Shown: positions 6,763-11,114 of the stretch, piece by piece | Layout of the letters: each line of letters starts with the position of its first letter | Numbering within the stretch: the stretch's first letter is position 1 | DNA from: CAYFJO01 sp964343305 | Lineage (GTDB): Bacteria > Planctomycetota > Planctomycetia > Pirellulales > Pirellulaceae | DNA: 11,114 bases | Direction: 5' to 3' | NCBI GenBank assembly: GCA_964343305.1 | Contig: CAYFJO010000363.1 | Location: 1 to 11,114 of the forward strand | The notes under the pieces: model-generated | Databases searched by the model: none | What the model was told of the DNA's origin: nothing | Seen by the model: only the letters and a program-made list of their open reading frames with translations | Position numbers and translations under genes: made by a program

Positions 6763-9700
6763 TCACTCCATCTCGTCGGATTCGAAGGCGTAGAGCTTAC
6801 CAGCATCCGAGCCTATGTAGACCGTCCGTTCGCCAATGGCAGCGGCGTCCATGATGCTTCCACCCAATTCAAAGTCCCAAACTTTTTTGCCAGTCTTGAG
6901 TTGCAAAACACAGACTCGACCATCGCCGCCGCCGATAATCACATGCTGCCCAACAACGATTGGCGAAGATTCGAATCGTCCCTTGCCGACATAGGCCCAC
7001 TGAAGCGCACCGCTCTTCCGGTCAACAGCGTAAACGCGCTTGTCAAGGCTCGCGTACAGAACGAAATCGTCGGTGATGGCTGCTGAGCCACGAATCGCAT
7101 GCCCACCGCTCATCGGTTCAAACTGCCACGTCGCCTTGACTGTTTTCAAATCGATGTTGAACAGTACGCCCTCTTCAGTGCCGACAAAAACATGGCCGTC
7201 CCATACCTTGGGCGACGATTTAGTTTGGCTGCCAAGATCAAACTTGTCGACCAACTTTCCAGTCTTCGCGCTGAGGATATATAGATTTGAATCGCAGCAC
7301 GACACGATCACGTTATCTTCAACCACGGTTGGCGTCGAACGGATTTGATCCGGTGCCTGGAACTTCCACAACAATCGGCCCGTCTTTTCCTCCACACAAT
7401 ACAGACTGCCGTCCTGGGTGCCAAAGATCGCTCGGTCCTCCCAAATCGCCACGCCGCCAAAAATCTCGGCCCCGGTGCGGAAGATCCAGATCGCTTTTCC
7501 GACATCGGCATGGAAGCAATAAAGCCGGCCTTCGAAGTCGCCCACATAAACCCGTCCGTGCGCGACCGTCAGCGAACTTGTGAAACTGCTGTCGGTCTGA
7601 TATCGCCATTTGAGCAGTCCGGTTGTCGTGTCAATTGCGTAGAGAAACCCGTCTGGGTCACTCGCAAACACCGCTGCGTTCCAAACGGCCGGACTCGTTT
7701 CAAAACCAATCTCGTTCTCGAATCTCCACTTCACTTGCAACGACTTCAACCAGTCGGACTTTTTCGCCACTTCCTTTGGCCGAGCTTCGGGCATTCGTCG
7801 CTCAGTCGTCGCTTTTTCTCTTTCTCGTGCCGGGGCCATGATGGAATGCAGACGCTTCTGCGTCGGAATGTAAAGCGAGTTTCCCGCAAAGACAAGACTG
7901 CCACTGATCGAGTAGTCCATCGCGATTTCGTCCATCAGTTTCAGCTTTTTCGAAAGCTTTAGAATCGACACGTCTCCATCTTCGTCGCCAAGATATATCT
8001 TGCCGTCAACGATCAACGGCGATCCGTAACATCCCGCGAGTTGGTCGTGGACCCAATAGACGCGACCGGTCTTGGCATCGACACAATGCACCAATCCGCT
8101 GGTGTCGGGAATGACCAGCAATCCGTTCTTGATCGTCGGTGTGCTGACCGAGCGGTGCATTGTCTCTTCGAACTCCAACTTGCCATCGCCGTTTTGATCC
8201 GATTTGTCATATTTCCAAACGACGCCCGAGTTCGGATTGGGCCGGACATAGTCGCCCTTGTCCACTTCGCAAGCTTGGAATCGCTTGTGCGGAATCGGGG
8301 TCTTGGGGTCTTGCTCGTTGAAGACGAGTTCGGCACTGATGTCGCCACGTTTCGTTGGATCGATGCACCACAACAGGCCGTCCCCTTCACCGTGCTCAAT
8401 ATTCTGACCGATAGCCAAGTAGACTAATCCATCGTAGATTACCGGCGTTGACAGGATGTTGTTGCGGGTTCCCCTGCCTCCCAATTCCCACTTGGATTGC
8501 TTCGGATTGCAGTCGAACCACCACAACAGATTCGTTTCGCCGCCGCGCAAATCGCGCCAATCAAAAGCGTACAACCAGCCATCGCCGCCCGCGAAAATCA
8601 CTTGCGGCACACCGTCGATCACGCCATAGGCCGGCGATGACCATTGTCCGTGCAAAATGTTTTCGCCGGGCAGCTTGCTCTTCCACAACAGCTTGCCGGT
8701 GTTGCGATCAAGCGCGATGAAACTGGGCGCGTGCGGAGCCGGGATCTTCGAGTGCGCTTCGTCAACGCCGTTCGATGTCCCAACCAGCAAAACGTCGCCC
8801 GCGCAAGTCACGGAGCAATTCGACAAGTTGTGCGGATGGATGCCCAGCAGGTCGAGCATGCTGTATTTCCAGATGACATCGGCGTCTTTCTCTGATTTCA
8901 GTTTCTCGTCTTTGAATGGCCCATCGTTTTCCTTGTCGCGAAATCCATCGGTATCCAGGCAAACGACTTCGCAACGCGTCGTGACCACCCACAATCGCTT
9001 GCTTTCGACCATTGCCACCGAGCAAAGTCCAAGCATCGGCCAATCGAAAACGCGTTTTGTTAACTTGGAATTCTCGTGTTTCAACTTCTCGATCGAATAT
9101 TGCCACAGGAATTTGCCACTCCGTTCGTCAAAACAAAGTAAGCAAGAGAGATCGACCTTTGGCGGGTGCTCTTTGATGTAGCCCGCCTGGTTATTCGTGC
9201 CAATGAAAACCTTGCTGTCCGCGATGACCGGCGTGTTATAAGTTGACGAACCAAGCTGTGCCGACCAGCGAACATTCTTTCCGGTGTTGTGATCCCACAC
9301 AGTCGGTACATTCTCACCATCGGGTGTGTTGTTTCGATGCGAGCCGCCGCCGAATTGATTCCACTCGCCACTCTTCGATTTGTTGGGAGCAGGAAACCGT
9401 TCGCCAGGCTCTTTCTCTCTTGCCTTGCCCCACTCGATAACGAATCCAGCACCAGGCAGCAACAACAGGGCAATCATCAGACACACGGCCCATTGCCATC
9501 GCGGTGTTCGGCGAGAAAACTGATCCGACCGTTGCATGATGTGCTCCAGCCGCCGCACGGTGATTTCGAACACTCGCACACCGGGCAACGCATACAACGG
9601 TTGAAGTTGACGCTTTTGATTTAACACGTCGATCAGCGACTGTGCGTAATCTTCCGGAGCGCAGGCCAGGTTGCGGATTGCCTCCTCGTCACAGCAGCGC

Positions 9701-10533
9701 TCACGTTCCGTCGTCGCCTGGCGACTGGCCCACCAAACCAGCGGATGAAACCACCACATGATCTGCGCCGCAACTTGGAACCAACCAAACTGTGTGTCGC
9801 CGCGGCGAAAGTGAATCAGTTCGTGAGCCAGAATCGGCTCCAACTCTGTTGGCGATTTACCGTTGGCTAAGGTTTGGGGCAACAGCACGGTTGGTCGAAA
9901 TAGTCCAAAGACGGCTGGGCCAACGTTTCGCTTCGTAACCAGCAACCGAACGCGCCGACGAATGCCAAGTTGACGAGCCAACTTCGACAAGCTCGCGGCA
10001 ACCTTCTCGTCATCCAGACTTTCGGAACATCGAACAATCAACGCACACGCCAGCAACCTAGCTACCGCCGTCAGCAACACGACCGCCGAACCACCGATCC
10101 AAATCAAGCCAACGATGGTTGACCAGCCAATCTTCCAAGAAGGCCGCTCTTTACCCGCAAGTCGCTTTGATGGCGCTGGCTCTCCATTCAGGGTGTGCTT
10201 TTTCGATCGAGTTGTGTCACTCGTAAATTCATCTTCGACAAGCGGAGACGTATCCGCAAGCACGACCGTATCGGTAACGATCGGCCCGGACAGTGGCGCT
10301 ACCTCGTCGTAAACTTCCACCTTCGCTTGTGCCCAACTGAACACGCCTACGGGACTGCTCCAGATCGGCGGAGTCAGACATTTGACCAGCACCAACATCC
10401 ACAACAGATACGCCAGATGCGGACGATGGCGACACCATAGACGAACCACGACCGCAACGATCAGCGCCGCGACAGCGACTTGCCAAACTTGACTGATTGC
10501 CAACCACGCCAGTTGGTCCCAGTGAATTGTCAT
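6763..10533 (-). CDS. BlaR1/MecR1-type M56 metallopeptidase fused to PQQ-type propeller repeats
   Basis: This 1256-residue membrane protein combines an N-terminal M56 domain with two propeller-type regions. Membrane segments lie at about 16-36, 40-57, 139-166 and 347-367. The zinc peptidase motif HELIH is at 237-241, and the third-ligand region ERERCCDEEA at 276-285, so the peptidase looks intact. After the last membrane segment, and so predicted outside the cytoplasm, residues 390-900 and 930-1256 carry repeated PQQ/BamB-like blade motifs (for example LYAFDWRDL, LYCVEEKTGRLLWKF, VYAVDRKSGALQWAY, LYAIDTTTGLLKWRY). An EF-hand-like calcium loop, DQNGDGKLEFEE, is at 779-790. In BlaR1 the equivalent outer part is a penicillin-binding sensor, and signal binding triggers cleavage of BlaI. 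Here the propellers take that place. The start overlaps the repressor stop as ATGA, with AGGA 8 nt upstream. Ligand and true PQQ binding are unknown. Confidence 0.93.
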   Translation of the reverse strand: MTIHWDQLAWLAISQVWQVAVAALIVAVVVRLWCRHRPHLAYLLWMLVLVKCLTPPIWSSPVGVFSWAQAKVEVYDEVAPLSGPIVTDTVVLADTSPLVEDEFTSDTTRSKKHTLNGEPAPSKRLAGKERPSWKIGWSTIVGLIWIGGSAVVLLTAVARLLACALIVRCSESLDDEKVAASLSKLARQLGIRRRVRLLVTKRNVGPAVFGLFRPTVLLPQTLANGKSPTELEPILAHELIHFRRGDTQFGWFQVAAQIMWWFHPLVWWASRQATTERERCCDEEAIRNLACAPEDYAQSLIDVLNQKRQLQPLYALPGVRVFEITVRRLEHIMQRSDQFSRRTPRWQWAVCLMIALLLLPGAGFVIEWGKAREKEPGERFPAPNKSKSGEWNQFGGGSHRNNTPDGENVPTVWDHNTGKNVRWSAQLGSSTYNTPVIADSKVFIGTNNQAGYIKEHPPKVDLSCLLCFDERSGKFLWQYSIEKLKHENSKLTKRVFDWPMLGLCSVAMVESKRLWVVTTRCEVVCLDTDGFRDKENDGPFKDEKLKSEKDADVIWKYSMLDLLGIHPHNLSNCSVTCAGDVLLVGTSNGVDEAHSKIPAPHAPSFIALDRNTGKLLWKSKLPGENILHGQWSSPAYGVIDGVPQVIFAGGDGWLYAFDWRDLRGGETNLLWWFDCNPKQSKWELGGRGTRNNILSTPVIYDGLVYLAIGQNIEHGEGDGLLWCIDPTKRGDISAELVFNEQDPKTPIPHKRFQACEVDKGDYVRPNPNSGVVWKYDKSDQNGDGKLEFEETMHRSVSTPTIKNGLLVIPDTSGLVHCVDAKTGRVYWVHDQLAGCYGSPLIVDGKIYLGDEDGDVSILKLSKKLKLMDEIAMDYSISGSLVFAGNSLYIPTQKRLHSIMAPAREREKATTERRMPEARPKEVAKKSDWLKSLQVKWRFENEIGFETSPAVWNAAVFASDPDGFLYAIDTTTGLLKWRYQTDSSFTSSLTVAHGRVYVGDFEGRLYCFHADVGKAIWIFRTGAEIFGGVAIWEDRAIFGTQDGSLYCVEEKTGRLLWKFQAPDQIRSTPTVVEDNVIVSCCDSNLYILSAKTGKLVDKFDLGSQTKSSPKVWDGHVFVGTEEGVLFNIDLKTVKATWQFEPMSGGHAIRGSAAITDDFVLYASLDKRVYAVDRKSGALQWAYVGKGRFESSPIVVGQHVIIGGGDGRVCVLQLKTGKKVWDFELGGSIMDAAAIGERTVYIGSDAGKLYAFESDEME

Positions 10534-10931
10534 GACTTTCGTCCTTCAAGGTTTTTCACTTTGAGTTCGTCCAATGTCTTTTGCAACTGATCGATTTCGT
10601 TCTCCGACAAACCGCGATCTTGAATCAAGTGTTGGAACAACGGCAGTGCCTCGCCATCAAACAAGCGATCGACAAAGTCTTCCAACACTTCGCTCATCAC
10701 GCGATTGGGCTGGACTGCCTGGCTGTAGACGTTGCTACGGCCATCTTTGTGTTTTTTCAAATAGCCCTTGGCCTCTAGCCGGCGCAAATAGGTTTGCACG
10801 GTCCAAAAGTCCAATTCGCGCTCGGCGGGCAAGGCATCGAGCACTTGCCGAACGGTGGCTTCGCCTAGCTGCCAAACGATTCGCAGCACTTCCATCTCAG
10901 ACTTGGGCAGCGCGGGGCGACTCTTTCCCAT
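10530..10931 (-). CDS. BlaI/MecI/CopY-family transcriptional repressor
   Basis: This 133-residue winged-helix regulator is predicted to bind DNA as a dimer and to be inactivated by cleavage by its partner M56 peptidase. The N-terminal winged helix spans about residues 6-72: LPKSEMEVLRIVWQLGEATVRQVLDAL (8-34), then the recognition-helix region DFWTVQTYLRRLEAKGYLKK (41-60). The C-terminal half (about 75-125) is helical and charged, suited to dimerisation. The likely proteolysis site, by analogy with staphylococcal BlaI near residue 101, falls around LPLFQHLI (96-103), but this is inference. The start at 10931 has GGAG 10 nt upstream and GAGG directly before the ATG. Its stop overlaps the start of the peptidase gene by 4 bp, showing translational coupling. 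The promoter upstream carries two copies of a palindrome that is very probably its own operator. Confidence 0.95.
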   Translation of the reverse strand: MGKSRPALPKSEMEVLRIVWQLGEATVRQVLDALPAERELDFWTVQTYLRRLEAKGYLKKHKDGRSNVYSQAVQPNRVMSEVLEDFVDRLFDGEALPLFQHLIQDRGLSENEIDQLQKTLDELKVKNLEGRKS

Positions 10932-10954
10932 CCTCGGTGTACTCCAGCTATTAA

Positions 10955-10966
10955 GTTCAATTGAAC
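10955..10966. promoter_or_regulatory. Repressor operator, downstream copy (O2)
   Basis: The perfect 12-bp palindrome GTTCAATTGAAC lies over the predicted transcription start, 23 bp centre to centre from the matching core inside the promoter spacer. A dimer bound here would block start or clearance. The flanks do not extend the palindrome, so it is probably weaker than the upstream copy. Confidence 0.75.
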
Positions 10967-10969
10967 GTG

Positions 10970-10997
10970 ATTATAACGTTCAATTGAACGTTGTCAA
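10970..10997 (-). promoter_or_regulatory. Consensus sigma70 promoter of the blaI-M56 operon
   Basis: On the minus strand a perfect -35 (TTGACA, 10997-10992) and a perfect -10 (TATAAT, 10975-10970) are separated by 16 bp. Transcription would start at about 10963, giving a leader of roughly 32 nt before the repressor ATG. Both hexamers match the consensus at all six positions, which fits a strong promoter held in check by a repressor. Confidence 0.88.
10975..10992. promoter_or_regulatory. Repressor operator inside the promoter spacer (O1)
   Basis: AACGTTCAATTGAACGTT is a perfect 18-bp palindrome that exactly fills the spacer between the -35 and -10 hexamers and overlaps each by one base. Its 12-bp core recurs at 10955-10966. 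The arrangement is that expected of BlaI-type autoregulation, although the sequence differs from the TACA/TGTA half-sites of staphylococcal Bla/Mec operators. Confidence 0.85.
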
Positions 10998-11085
10998 GCA
11001 AAAGATTGACAAATAGCCGTGCCCGCAATGATGGCCGGAGTTGTTCGAACTTTTTGCAGTGCCGCGGCCAGTAGAAAATGTCCTC

Positions 11086-11114
11086 GTTTAACGCCGAGCC
11101 GGCAGGCGACGGCT
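11086..11114. repeat. Truncated GC-rich hairpin at the window edge
   Basis: AGCCG (11097-11101) and CGGCT (11110-11114) enclose an 8-nt loop. The outer left sequence GCCG suggests the stem continues beyond the window. GC-rich hairpins of this type are common between planctomycete genes. It may be a terminator or a REP-like element of the next gene, and cannot be resolved here. The stretch 10998-11085 before it shows nothing recognisable. Confidence 0.3.

Noticed and set aside
6678..6806. 43-codon upstream extension of the DUF1080 frame
   Set aside because: It overlaps the 3' end of the M56 gene and would bury the signal peptide. The ATG at 6677 has a good GAGGAG site.
10530..10931. A beta-lactam resistance locus
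   Set aside because: The BlaI/M56 pair alone does not imply this. No beta-lactamase or penicillin-binding sensor domain is present.

Overview
The window looks like a chromosomal segment from a planctomycete, probably of the Pirellulales/Rhodopirellula type. This rests on family content: a BlaI repressor paired with an M56 peptidase fused to PQQ-type propeller repeats, a secreted DUF1080 protein, a beta-RFAP synthase of the methanopterin pathway in a bacterium, an RsgA with a basic N-terminal extension, and hairpin-rich intergenic repeats. The base composition looks moderately GC-rich. No tRNA, rRNA, CRISPR array, transposase or phage gene was seen.

Layout. Positions 1-505 hold a group of short hairpins and at most one small open frame (213-383, possibly the end of a decayed gene). 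A DUF4058 gene follows on the minus strand (506-1255). The divergent intergenic region 1256-1701 contains two distinct inverted-repeat elements and then rsgA on the plus strand (1702-2838). rsgA converges on a six-gene minus-strand run that fills most of the rest of the window. In transcription order the run is blaI-like repressor (10931-10530), M56 peptidase/PQQ propeller fusion (10533-6763), DUF1080 exported protein (6677-5982), sialidase-fold BNR protein (5907-4729), beta-RFAP synthase mptG (4662-3694) and pdxJ (3629-2916). The first two overlap by 4 bp (ATGA). The later gaps are 64-85 bp, so the run may be one transcript or may have internal promoters.

How the genes may work together. The repressor and the membrane metallopeptidase form the canonical BlaI/BlaR1 pair, but the sensor region is about 870 residues of propeller repeats in place of a penicillin-binding domain. 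No beta-lactamase is present. Upstream of the repressor is a consensus sigma70 promoter (TTGACA, 16 bp, TATAAT). Its spacer is filled by an 18-bp perfect palindrome, and a second copy of the 12-bp core lies over the predicted transcription start, which is a clear autoregulation arrangement. Downstream, a secreted DUF1080 protein and a BNR protein suggest a link to carbohydrate breakdown, but this is inference from position. mptG (tetrahydromethanopterin-type C1 cofactor synthesis) and pdxJ (vitamin B6 synthesis) are housekeeping-type cofactor genes at the end of the run.

The observations most worth following up are the repressor operator built into its own promoter, the unusual propeller ectodomain of the M56 protein with an EF-hand loop inside it, and the intergenic palindromes at 1332-1400 and 1609-1667.
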